Source: Bacteroidota bacterium | GTDB lineage: Bacteria; Bacteroidota; Bacteroidia; Chitinophagales; Chitinophagaceae | NCBI GenBank assembly: GCA_947460795.1 | Contig: CANHJA010000113.1 | Coordinates: 1-7,531 of the forward strand | DNA length: 7,531 bases | Direction of reading: 5' to 3' | Shown here: positions 1-6,664 of the stretch, piece after piece | Position numbering within the stretch: position 1 is the stretch's first letter | How the letters are laid out: each line of letters begins with the position of its first letter | Notes under the pieces: model-generated | Told to the model about the DNA's origin: nothing | The model's input: the letters and a program-made list of their open reading frames with translations, nothing else | Database searches by the model: none | Position numbers and translations under genes: made by a program

Positions 1-939
1 TAGTTTGGCCGATGCAATGCTGTCTTGAATTCGCTTTTGCTCAATCAACATTTTTTCTTTTGCAATGCGTTGGTTTTCTTTTTCTATTAATTTGGCCGAT
101 ACAATACTGTCTTGAATTCGCTTTTGCTCTACCAACATTTTTTCTTTTGCAATCCACTGGTTTTCTTTTTCTATTAGTTTGGCCGATGCAATGCTGTCTT
201 GAATTCGCTTTTCCTCTACCAACATTTTTTCTTTTGCAATGCGTTGATTTTCTTTTTCTATTAATTTGGCCGATGCAATACTGTCTTGAATTCGCTTTTC
301 CTCAATCAACATTTTTTCTTTTGCAATGCGTTGGTTTTCTTTTTCTATTAATTTGGCCGATGCAATACTGTCTTGAATTCGCTTTTCCTCAATCAATAAT
401 GCGATTTTCTTTTGCTCTTCTATTTTTTTATTTACAACAGCAATGCTGTCTTGAATTCGTTTTTCTTCTATTTCTTTACTTTTTTTTATTGCCAAAATAA
501 TGCTGTCTTCTATTCTTTGTTTAGCAATTTTTTCTTCTAAAATTTTTAGCCTAAGTTTTTCATTTTCTTTTTCTTGCAATAAACCCTTTAAGGTAATCGT
601 AATTCCTTTTTTAGAAGCCTCGATGCTATCTTGTACAAATTTCTTATTAAAGGCAATGATGCTATCTTGCCTTTTGCGTTCATTGATACGTTCTAAAACG
701 ACTGCTACCCTTCCTAAACTATCTGCTCTTCGTTTTGCTTTAATCGAATTTTGCAAACTATCCCTCTGTTTTTGCAATTGCAATCTTGTCTCTACTCTGG
801 CTAAACTGTCTTGCGAGCGTTTAATTTTGATTGCATTTAAAATACTGTCTTTTTTTGACGTTTGTGCTAACAACTGGCTATTTGCAAAAAATACAAATAC
901 AATGAATAGCAGAAAAAAAGATAGATTTTTTTTTATCAC
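1..939 (-). CDS. Secreted repetitive coiled-coil protein, 3' end cut by window edge
   Basis: An open frame of 313 codons runs from a GTG at 939-937 to the left edge without a stop, so the C-terminus lies outside the window. An in-frame TAA sits at 948-946 and no ATG lies between it and the GTG, so GTG is the likely start. It gives a clean signal peptide: VIKKN, a hydrophobic core (about residues 6-19), then SQLLA|Q with cleavage near residue 25. The rest is dominated by Lys, Glu, Arg, Gln and Ile and looks helical. An Asp-Ser motif, usually QDSI or RDSL, recurs at residues 31, 44, 60, 73, 92, 104, 145, 164, 190, 219, 248, 277 and 306. From about residue 186 it becomes a regular 29-residue repeat. 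A short less charged stretch (KKGITITLKGLL, about 110-121) separates two helical blocks. It is probably periplasmic or envelope-attached. I do not recognise a function; a C-terminal anchor or sorting domain may lie outside. The plus-strand open frames here are shadows. It lies 117 bp downstream of the permease on the same strand. Confidence 0.85.
   Translation of the reverse strand, partial: MIKKNLSFFLLFIVFVFFANSQLLAQTSKKDSILNAIKIKRSQDSLARVETRLQLQKQRDSLQNSIKAKRRADSLGRVAVVLERINERKRQDSIIAFNKKFVQDSIEASKKGITITLKGLLQEKENEKLRLKILEEKIAKQRIEDSIILAIKKSKEIEEKRIQDSIAVVNKKIEEQKKIALLIEEKRIQDSIASAKLIEKENQRIAKEKMLIEEKRIQDSIASAKLIEKENQRIAKEKMLVEEKRIQDSIASAKLIEKENQWIAKEKMLVEQKRIQDSIVSAKLIEKENQRIAKEKMLIEQKRIQDSIASAKL
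4..396. repeat. 87-bp tandem repeats, four full copies plus a partial one
   Basis: Full copies start at 4, 91, 178 and 265, each beginning TTTGGCCGAT, and a fifth (352-396) matches for about 45 bp and then diverges. Bases 1-3 match the end of a further unit, so the array continues leftwards. The period is exactly 87 bp, or 29 codons, so copy-number change keeps the frame of the minus-strand gene. Copies 1 and 4 differ at only 2 of 87 positions by eye; copy 2 is the most diverged (about 8 differences from copy 1), including a cluster that turns an Arg codon into Trp. A related GCTGTCTTGAATTCG block recurs at 445-459, 78 bp after its place in the partial copy, showing older degraded units. Confidence 0.95.
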
Positions 940-1056
940 TTTATATTAAAAGGTTTAACACACAACGAATTTAGCTCTATTTTAGTATTTGTAAAAATTA
1001 AAATAATACCACAGGAATCAACACATCTATATTCATCCAGAAAAATAATAAAATAT

Positions 1057-2745
1057 TTAATGATGCAATTTGCTGTGCAATTTGCTGTGCTTTCTGCTAT
1101 ATAAAAAATACACGATTAAGCCAATAAAAAGCCAAGAGCCAAACCACAACCAATTTGAATAGGACATCCCTGTAAGCAAATAACAACAACATATTAAACC
1201 CAACAATGGAATTAATGAAAGATTTTTCATGAATGAAATAATGGCCATAACCATACACAATCCATAAAAAATAAGCAACGAAATATTGTTGGTAATTTTA
1301 CCTTCGCTGAAATCCAGTATGCTTGTAAAATAACTTGGAAAAAAGAATTGAATAGCGATTAGCGAAGCGATTACAATACCAGGAAAAATATATTTTGAAT
1401 TGATATATGGAATTTTAAATTTTCCATTTGTTTTTCGCTCTGCCAATTCAGCTTCGCTTTGTGGAGACAATAAAAGTACACCGCCACAAACTAATACAAA
1501 TGCGAACAAGGTACCAATGCTTGTAAAATCCAATACAAAATTTTCATCCGTAAAAAAAATAGGCAAGCCCACAACTAAACCGGTAATGATAGTGGCAAAG
1601 CTGGGTGTTTTATATTTTGGGTGAATCGTTGAAAACTTTTTAGGCATCAGCCCGTCTCTACTCATCGTCATCCAAATACGAGGTTGTCCCATTTGAAAAA
1701 CCAACAACACACTGGTCATAGCTACTACAGCTGCTATCGAAACAATAAACAACATCCATTTTACTCCTTTAATTGCAAAAATTTCAGCCAAAGGATCACT
1801 CACTCCTAACAATTGATAAGAAACCATACCAGTAATTATCAATGCTAATAAAATAAAAACAACCGTACAAATTAATAAAGAATAAATCATTCCTTTAGGC
1901 AAATCTCGTTGAGGATTTCTGCTTTCTTCCGCTAATGTAGAAACTGCATCAAAGCCAATATAGGCAAAAAATACAGCTGAAACACCACCCATTACACCAC
2001 TAAAACCATTAGGCATAAATGGCGTCCAATTATTGATATCAATATAAAAAAAACCAACTACAATCACTAAAACAATAATGAGCAGTTTAATCCAAACCAT
2101 GAGGTTGCTAAAATTTTTAGATTCTTTGGTTCCTCTGTATACTAAATAAGTGATTAAAATATTGATAACAACAGCAGGCATATCAAATATTATTTTTAAA
2201 CTTCCAATCATGGGAGCATTTTGCCATGCAATAAATCCTTCACCCTGTTTATTTTCCATAAATGCTGCATGCGCTGATTTATAGTTGATAGTCAACCATT
2301 CGGGTAAATGAATATGAAATGTTTCTAACAAATTGGTAAAATATCCACTCCAAGAAAAAGCAATATATATGTTCCCTATTGAATATTCCATAATTAAAGC
2401 CCATCCAATAATCCATGCAAATAATTCGCCAAATGAAACATAGGCATAGGTATATGCACTCCCAGAAACAGGCACTCTTGAGGCAAACTCGGCATAGCAC
2501 ATTGCAGTAAAACCACAGGCAACAGCGCACATAATATATAATAAGATAACAGCAGGACCACCCGAAAAACACGCATTTCCAATGGCGCTAAATGTACCTC
2601 CACCGATGATGGCTGCAATACCAAAAAAAGTTAAATCTTTTACGGTAAGTACTTTATGCAAAGTATGCAATTCTGAATCGCCTTGTCCAGATTGAGCGTC
2701 TTGCGTTATTTTATGGATCGATTTTTTCCTGAATAATGAATTCAT
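1057..2745 (-). CDS. APC-superfamily amino acid permease, CAT type
   Basis: A 562-residue inner-membrane transporter that probably imports amino acids by secondary transport. The amino acid-polyamine-organocation fold is clear. The first membrane helix carries the unwound Gly motif (GIAAIIGGGTFSAIG, about residues 42-56). It is followed by YAEFASRVPVSGSAYTYAY (84-102), FFAYIGFDAVSTLAEE then NPQRDLP (259-283), and GQPRIWMTMSRDGLMP (353-368). These are hallmarks of the cationic amino acid transporter (CAT) subfamily, which also has neutral-amino-acid members, so the substrate is not fixed by sequence. About 12-14 hydrophobic helices are visible. The loop at about 140-188 is longer than in many bacterial relatives and probably periplasmic. 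The N-terminus (about 30 residues) is polar and cytoplasmic; the C-terminus ends in a His/Lys-rich tail, HSKLHSKLHH. The ATG at 2745 is the first start and faces ung across 71 bp. It appears to be a single-gene unit. Confidence 0.93.
   Translation of the reverse strand: MNSLFRKKSIHKITQDAQSGQGDSELHTLHKVLTVKDLTFFGIAAIIGGGTFSAIGNACFSGGPAVILLYIMCAVACGFTAMCYAEFASRVPVSGSAYTYAYVSFGELFAWIIGWALIMEYSIGNIYIAFSWSGYFTNLLETFHIHLPEWLTINYKSAHAAFMENKQGEGFIAWQNAPMIGSLKIIFDMPAVVINILITYLVYRGTKESKNFSNLMVWIKLLIIVLVIVVGFFYIDINNWTPFMPNGFSGVMGGVSAVFFAYIGFDAVSTLAEESRNPQRDLPKGMIYSLLICTVVFILLALIITGMVSYQLLGVSDPLAEIFAIKGVKWMLFIVSIAAVVAMTSVLLVFQMGQPRIWMTMSRDGLMPKKFSTIHPKYKTPSFATIITGLVVGLPIFFTDENFVLDFTSIGTLFAFVLVCGGVLLLSPQSEAELAERKTNGKFKIPYINSKYIFPGIVIASLIAIQFFFPSYFTSILDFSEGKITNNISLLIFYGLCMVMAIISFMKNLSLIPLLGLICCCYLLTGMSYSNWLWFGSWLFIGLIVYFLYSRKHSKLHSKLHH
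1066..1089. repeat. 12-bp tandem duplication in the permease C-terminal tail
   Basis: CAATTTGCTGTG occurs twice head to tail (1066-1077 and 1078-1089). On the minus strand it encodes the doubled HSKL of the permease tail, just before the stop. The unit is a multiple of three, so gain or loss of a copy would keep the frame. Confidence 0.85.
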
Positions 2746-2816
2746 GTATGAATTTTAAACGTTGAAAATACAAATTATTTTTTCAATCATTTAAAAGAAT
2801 TGTAATTTTAGTTTTT

Positions 2817-3482
2817 ATGAAAATAAATATTGCCGAAAATTGGAAAAAGGTTTTAAAAGATGAATTCGAAAAAATATATTTTCAAGAAATCATTTCATTA
2901 TTAGACCATGAAAAAAAAGTAGGTAAAACTATATTTCCTGAAGAAGACCATATTTTCAATGCGTTTAATCACACTTCATTTGAAAATACACAAGTTGTAA
3001 TTTTAGGACAAGACCCTTATCATGCAGCAAAGCAAGCACATGGATTGAGTTTTAGTGTGCCCAATGGGATTAAAATACCGCCTTCGTTGAAAAATATTTT
3101 CAACGAATTAAAAACCGATATTGGCAAAGAAATTCCTAAAAGTGGGAATTTAATAAATTGGGCAAAGCAAGGCGTTTTATTATTAAATTCATCCCTTACA
3201 GTTGAAGAAAACAAACCAATGAGCCATAGTAAAATTGGCTGGAACCTCTTTACAGATGCTGTTATAAAAAAGATATCTGAAGAAAAAACAAATGTCATTT
3301 TTATTTTGTGGGGAAAATTTGCACAAGAAAAAGAAAAATTAATTGACCTCGAAAAACATTTCATTTTAAAAGCTGCTCATCCCTCCCCCTTGTCTGCATA
3401 CAATGGTTTTTGGGGTTGTAAGCATTTCTCAAAAACAAATGAATTATTAAAGTCTATTAATAAACAAGAAATAAAGTTCTGA
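2817..3482 (+). CDS. ung: Uracil-DNA glycosylase, family 1
   Basis: Removes uracil from DNA by cleaving the N-glycosidic bond, the first step of base excision repair after cytosine deamination or dUMP incorporation; it acts in the cytoplasm. All family-1 motifs are present in order. They are GQDPYH (residues 64-69, with Asp66 as the water-activating residue), GLSFSVP (76-82), GVLLLNSSLTV (119-129, with Asn124 as the expected uracil-binding Asn), ILWGKFAQ (163-170) and the DNA-intercalation loop HPSPLSA (188-194, with catalytic His188). The length of 221 residues is normal. The motif after Asn124 reads SSLTV where many homologues have TVLTV, a mild variation. The ATG at 2817 gives the expected N-terminus. 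The acyltransferase follows after 36 bp on the same strand, suggesting cotranscription without an obvious functional link. No clear ribosome-binding site is visible. Confidence 0.97.
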   Translation: MKINIAENWKKVLKDEFEKIYFQEIISLLDHEKKVGKTIFPEEDHIFNAFNHTSFENTQVVILGQDPYHAAKQAHGLSFSVPNGIKIPPSLKNIFNELKTDIGKEIPKSGNLINWAKQGVLLLNSSLTVEENKPMSHSKIGWNLFTDAVIKKISEEKTNVIFILWGKFAQEKEKLIDLEKHFILKAAHPSPLSAYNGFWGCKHFSKTNELLKSINKQEIKF

Positions 3483-3518
3483 TAAAAATACTTTATTACT
3501 TTTACAAAAAATTAAACA

Positions 3519-4268
3519 TTGATTAAAGACGTTTTAGCAAGAATTTTTTTTGTGTATGCAGCCCTGTTATTTTTTATCACTATGCTACCCGTAGTGCTTC
3601 TTTTTTTTATCGCTAGAAATTTTTTTAATGAAGAAAAGTCCAATAAAATCATTCAAAAAGGATTTCAAGTTTGGATGGGTATTTTTTTGCCCATGATATT
3701 TTGTCCGGTTAAACATGTGGGTAGGGAACGATTTCAAAAAGGGAAAAATTATGTTGTTACATTAAATCACAACAGCCTTGCAGATGTGCCTGTTTCTACT
3801 CCAGGCATTCCCACTTCGAATAGAACGTTAGCAAAAGCAGAAATGGCAAAAACGCCTATTTTTGGATACATTTATGCCTCAGGATCTATTTTGCTAAACC
3901 GAGAAGATCAAAAAAGCAGAGCGGCAAGTTTTAAAAAAATGGTAGACGCCTTACACAAAGGTTTGCATTTATGTTTATTTCCTGAAGGTACTCGAAACAA
4001 AACAGACGAACCGATTGCTCGTTTTTTTGATGGCGCTTTTAGAGTGGCTATTATGGCTCAAAAACCAATTATGCCAGGGTTGATATTTGGCACTAAAAAC
4101 ATTTTACATCCACATAAAAAAATGTGGGCATGGCCTCATAAATTAGAAATTCATTTTTTAGAACCCATTGAAACGACAGGTATGCAAACAGAAGAAACGG
4201 ATGCATTGAAAATGATCGTATTCAACTTAATGAAAGCGTATTACATAAAAAACAGTCACTTAGCGTAA
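3519..4268 (+). CDS. 1-acyl-sn-glycerol-3-phosphate acyltransferase family (PlsC-type)
   Basis: Probably transfers an acyl group to lysophosphatidic acid to make phosphatidic acid, the phospholipid precursor; it acts at the inner face of the inner membrane. The four acyltransferase blocks are visible: NHNSLAD (83-89) holding the catalytic HX4D pair His84/Asp89; GSILLNR (122-128); FPEGTRN (154-160); and KPIMPGLIFG (182-191). A hydrophobic segment at about residues 9-32 is a membrane anchor. The start is TTG at 3519. An in-frame TAA at 3513-3515 rules out anything further upstream, and the next ATG (residue 22) would cut into the membrane segment, so TTG is preferred. The length of 249 residues is normal for the family. 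It lies 36 bp after ung and is probably in the same transcript. Some family members acylate other lipids such as ornithine lipids, so the precise acceptor is inferred. Confidence 0.88.
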   Translation: MIKDVLARIFFVYAALLFFITMLPVVLLFFIARNFFNEEKSNKIIQKGFQVWMGIFLPMIFCPVKHVGRERFQKGKNYVVTLNHNSLADVPVSTPGIPTSNRTLAKAEMAKTPIFGYIYASGSILLNREDQKSRAASFKKMVDALHKGLHLCLFPEGTRNKTDEPIARFFDGAFRVAIMAQKPIMPGLIFGTKNILHPHKKMWAWPHKLEIHFLEPIETTGMQTEETDALKMIVFNLMKAYYIKNSHLA

Positions 4269-4429
4269 TAGTTATTTTCATTTTATAAAGCATTATTGCA
4301 AAGTATACCGAATGAAATAATGAAATGCAGTTTTTTTCAGGTTTTGCATGAATCCCCGTATTATCAATAATTGTTATAGTTATTAACAACAATAAAGTAA
4401 TATTTTTAAGTATAATATATCCATTCAAT

Positions 4430-4437
4430 TATATTTG
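4430..4437 (+). promoter_or_regulatory. Bacteroidota-type -7 box ahead of gcdH
   Basis: TATATTTG matches the Bacteroidota sigma-A -7 consensus TAnnTTTG exactly and ends 14 bp before the gcdH ATG. Transcription would start around 4443-4445, leaving a leader of about 8 bases. No TTG-type -33 element is visible at the usual distance, and such boxes arise by chance in AT-rich DNA, so this is tentative. Confidence 0.45.
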
Positions 4438-4451
4438 CAAAAATTTTATTC

Positions 4452-5630
4452 ATGGCACAAGATTTATATACCAACCCAGATTATTATCAATTAGACGAAT
4501 TATTGACCGAAGAACATAAAATGATTCGAGACATGGTAAGAGCTTGGATTAAAAAAGAAGTAAGTCCGAATATTGAAGAATGGGCTCAAAACTGTCATTT
4601 CCCTAAACATTTAGTACCTCAAATGGGCGAATTGGGTGTTTTTGGACCAACAGTTCCTGCTGAGTATGGCGGCGGCGGATTAGATTATATTAGTTACGGA
4701 ATCATGATGCAAGAAATTGAGCGTTCAGATTCAGGAATGAGAAGCACTGCTTCTGTACAAGGAAGTTTGGTAATGTATCCCATTTATGCATATGGAAGTG
4801 AAGAACAACGCAACAAGTTTTTACCTAAATTAGCTTCTGGCGAATGGTTAGGGTGCTTTGGATTGACAGAACCTGACAGTGGAAGTGATCCTTCGAGCAT
4901 GATTACGAATATTAAAGATGCTGGAGACCATGTGATTTTAAACGGAGCTAAAATGTGGATTAGTAATTCACCTGAAGCGCAAGTAGCGGTTGTTTGGGCA
5001 AAAGATGAACAAGGCGACATCAGAGGATTGATTGTTGAAAGAGGAATGGAAGGTTTTACAACTCCTGAAATACATAATAAATGGAGTCTTCGTGCGAGCT
5101 GCACCGGGGAACTTGTTTTTGACAATGTAAAAGTGCCAAAAGAAAATATTTTTCCAAACATCAAAGGATTGAAAGGGCCTTTAGGCTGTTTAAGCAAAGC
5201 TCGTTATGGAATTGCTTGGGGTGCTTTGGGTGCTGCAATGGATTGTTACGACAGTGCATTAAGATATACTTTGCAACGCAGTCAATTTGGAAAACCAATT
5301 GCAGGATTTCAATTACAACAAAAAAAATTAGCTGAGATGTTGACTGAAATTACCAAAGGTCAATTACTTGTTTGGAGACTTGGTGTTTTAATGAACGAAG
5401 GGAAAGCAACTCCTGCTCAAATATCAATGGCTAAAAGAAATAGCTGTGAAATTGCATTGAATATCGCTCGAGAAGCTCGTCAAATGCACGGTGGAATGGG
5501 CATTACAGGCGAATACTCAATTATGCGTCACATGATGAATTTAGAAAGTGTTGTTACTTACGAAGGAACACATGATATTCATTTATTAATTACCGGTATG
5601 GATATTACAGGAATAAACGCTTTTAAATAA
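4452..5630 (+). CDS. gcdH: Glutaryl-CoA dehydrogenase (acyl-CoA dehydrogenase family)
   Basis: An FAD enzyme that oxidises and decarboxylates glutaryl-CoA to crotonyl-CoA and CO2, passing electrons to electron-transfer flavoprotein, in lysine and tryptophan breakdown. The 392-residue protein follows the remembered human GCDH sequence closely. The shared blocks include MRSTASVQGSLVMYPIYAYG (96-115), CFGLTEPDSGSDP (135-147), a WSLRAS block, ARYGIAWGALGA and the C-terminal TYEGTHDIH (369-377). Glu371 matches the catalytic base and Arg97 matches the active-site Arg that binds the substrate's distal carboxylate, which favours glutaryl-CoA over simple acyl-CoA substrates and supports the decarboxylating type. 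The bacterial protein needs no mitochondrial leader, and the ATG at 4452 fits. It stands as a single-gene unit: a gap of 183 bp upstream with a possible promoter, and a strong terminator downstream. No other lysine-degradation gene is in the window. Confidence 0.95.
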   Translation: MAQDLYTNPDYYQLDELLTEEHKMIRDMVRAWIKKEVSPNIEEWAQNCHFPKHLVPQMGELGVFGPTVPAEYGGGGLDYISYGIMMQEIERSDSGMRSTASVQGSLVMYPIYAYGSEEQRNKFLPKLASGEWLGCFGLTEPDSGSDPSSMITNIKDAGDHVILNGAKMWISNSPEAQVAVVWAKDEQGDIRGLIVERGMEGFTTPEIHNKWSLRASCTGELVFDNVKVPKENIFPNIKGLKGPLGCLSKARYGIAWGALGAAMDCYDSALRYTLQRSQFGKPIAGFQLQQKKLAEMLTEITKGQLLVWRLGVLMNEGKATPAQISMAKRNSCEIALNIAREARQMHGGMGITGEYSIMRHMMNLESVVTYEGTHDIHLLITGMDITGINAFK

Positions 5631-5648
5631 TCGTTTTATCTCATAAAC

Positions 5649-5687
5649 AAAAGAGGCTGTCTTAATGTTAGACAGCCTCTTTTTTTT
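5649..5687. terminator. Strong intrinsic terminator between convergent genes
   Basis: A perfect 14-bp inverted repeat (AAAAGAGGCTGTCT at 5649-5662 and AGACAGCCTCTTTT at 5670-5683) encloses a 7-base loop and runs into eight T residues (5680-5687). It lies 18 bp after the gcdH stop. The A residues on the left arm give a shorter, broken T-tract on the minus strand, so it may also stop transcription from the kinase gene, which ends at 5708. Confidence 0.95.
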
Positions 5688-5707
5688 GATTTCAATGGAG
5701 ATGAACA

Positions 5708-6562
5708 CTATGCCATCTTTATATGATAATCGATTAAACCTTTTATTGGTTTTTGAATAACCGAACCTAAACTAATTTCATATTGCTCACATAAATTTTC
5801 TAAAATATCTTTCAAGTAAAATGCTACGGAACCTGTAAAATGTACAGGTACTTTATGCACTTGAGGGTATCTGATTAAATGATTAATAAATAAATCATTC
5901 AAACAATCTTCTGCAATATTTTCTATCATATAATGCCCTCTATTTTCAAAAATAAAAGATGCAAATTGCGCTAAAAAACGATTTGGAAAAGGTTTTCTAT
6001 AAAGACTTTCTAAAACGGTAGGCAATACGTTTTGATATTTTTTTTCAAATGCAATTTTTAAATCAGGCTCTAAAATATCATGTAAATAATATTGCAATAA
6101 TTTTTTACCTAAATGAGTTCCACCGCCTTCATCTCCTAAAACATATCCTAACGATTGAGTTTTGTATGCAATCTTTTTTCCATTAAAAAAACAAGTGTTG
6201 CTACCCGTTCCTAAAATACATGCAATTCCTTTTTGATTTTTACAAGTCGCTTGAGCAGAAGCTAATATATCACTGTATGATTTTACTTTTTTACATTTAA
6301 AATAATCCTTCAAACACTGCTCTACTATGTGTTTGGTATCTTCACTGTTAATACCGGCACCGTAAAAATGAATTTCATCCAACTTAATTTTTTCTGGATT
6401 TATTTTTAATTCTGTTTTAAAAATTGAAATAATTTCATTGGATAGCAAAAAGAATGGATTGATACCTTGCGTTTGTAACATTTTCTTTTTCCCATTCGTA
6501 ATTAAACACCAATCTGTTTTGGTAGATCCACTTTCAGCTATTAAAATCGTTTTGCTTTGCAT
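5708..6562 (-). CDS. BadF/BadG/BcrA/BcrD-type sugar kinase (N-acetylglucosamine kinase-like)
   Basis: A 284-residue ASKHA-fold ATPase, probably a cytoplasmic kinase that phosphorylates an amino sugar such as N-acetylglucosamine or N-acetylmuramic acid during cell-wall or chitin-sugar recovery. Visible motifs are the phosphate-1 loop ESGSTKTDW (residues 10-18), SDILASAQAT (97-106) with Asp98 as the candidate catalytic base, the phosphate-2 motif ILGTGSN (116-122), LGYVLGDEGGGTHLGK (138-153), and the adenosine-binding FTGSVAF (242-248). The first acidic residue is Glu rather than the Asp common in ASKHA proteins; animal N-acetylglucosamine kinases also have Glu there. The family also includes benzoyl-CoA reductase activators, but those need Fe-S cysteines in a pattern I do not see here. 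The substrate is inferred. The start is ATG at 6562; the stop TAG lies 20 bp past the terminator of the facing gcdH. The outer-membrane protein gene lies 102 bp upstream on the same strand. Confidence 0.85.
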   Translation of the reverse strand: MQSKTILIAESGSTKTDWCLITNGKKKMLQTQGINPFFLLSNEIISIFKTELKINPEKIKLDEIHFYGAGINSEDTKHIVEQCLKDYFKCKKVKSYSDILASAQATCKNQKGIACILGTGSNTCFFNGKKIAYKTQSLGYVLGDEGGGTHLGKKLLQYYLHDILEPDLKIAFEKKYQNVLPTVLESLYRKPFPNRFLAQFASFIFENRGHYMIENIAEDCLNDLFINHLIRYPQVHKVPVHFTGSVAFYLKDILENLCEQYEISLGSVIQKPIKGLIDYHIKMA

Positions 6563-6571
6563 ACAGCAATA

Positions 6572-6589
6572 TTAATATTTTAATATTAA
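6572..6589. promoter_or_regulatory. AT-only inverted repeat just upstream of the kinase start
   Basis: TTAATATT and AATATTAA form perfect 8-bp arms around TT, ending 9 bp before the kinase ATG (6562). It could be an operator or affect the mRNA leader, but it contains only A and T and the local DNA is very AT-rich, so chance is a serious alternative. Confidence 0.2.
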
Positions 6590-6664
6590 AGGTTTCGTTT
6601 TTTTGTTAAAAATAATACCTGTAATTATAATCGAATACTTTGTAATTAGAAATTCGCAATTGTC

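Noticed and set aside
1..470. CRISPR array
   Set aside because: The repeats are contiguous 87-bp units in coding frame with no unique spacers, which is a protein tandem repeat.
12..949. Two plus-strand open frames with Leu/Phe/Cys-rich repeated proteins
   Set aside because: They are the antisense of the minus-strand coiled-coil gene: the repeats and hydrophobic composition follow from reading Lys/Glu-rich codons backwards. The minus frame has a signal peptide and coherent helical composition.
966..973. Possible -7 box (TAAATTCG on the minus strand) for the coiled-coil gene
   Set aside because: It matches TAnnTTTG at one base less than perfect and no -33 element is seen at the right distance, so it cannot be separated from chance.
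2746..2816. Promoters in the divergent permease/ung spacer
   Set aside because: The spacer must hold start signals for both genes, but only partial matches are visible (for example TAATTTTA at 2803-2810), so close to the ung ATG that the call would be guesswork.
4366..4394. Hairpin-like ATTGTTA...AACAACAAT between the acyltransferase and gcdH
   Set aside because: The stem is imperfect, A/T only apart from one or two pairs, and lacks a T-tract, so it does not support a terminator.
4222..4428. 68-residue minus-strand open frame with a signal-like N-terminus
   Set aside because: It overlaps the 3' end of the acyltransferase gene, ends in low-complexity sequence and has no recognisable domain; the hydrophobic start is expected from AT-rich intergenic DNA.
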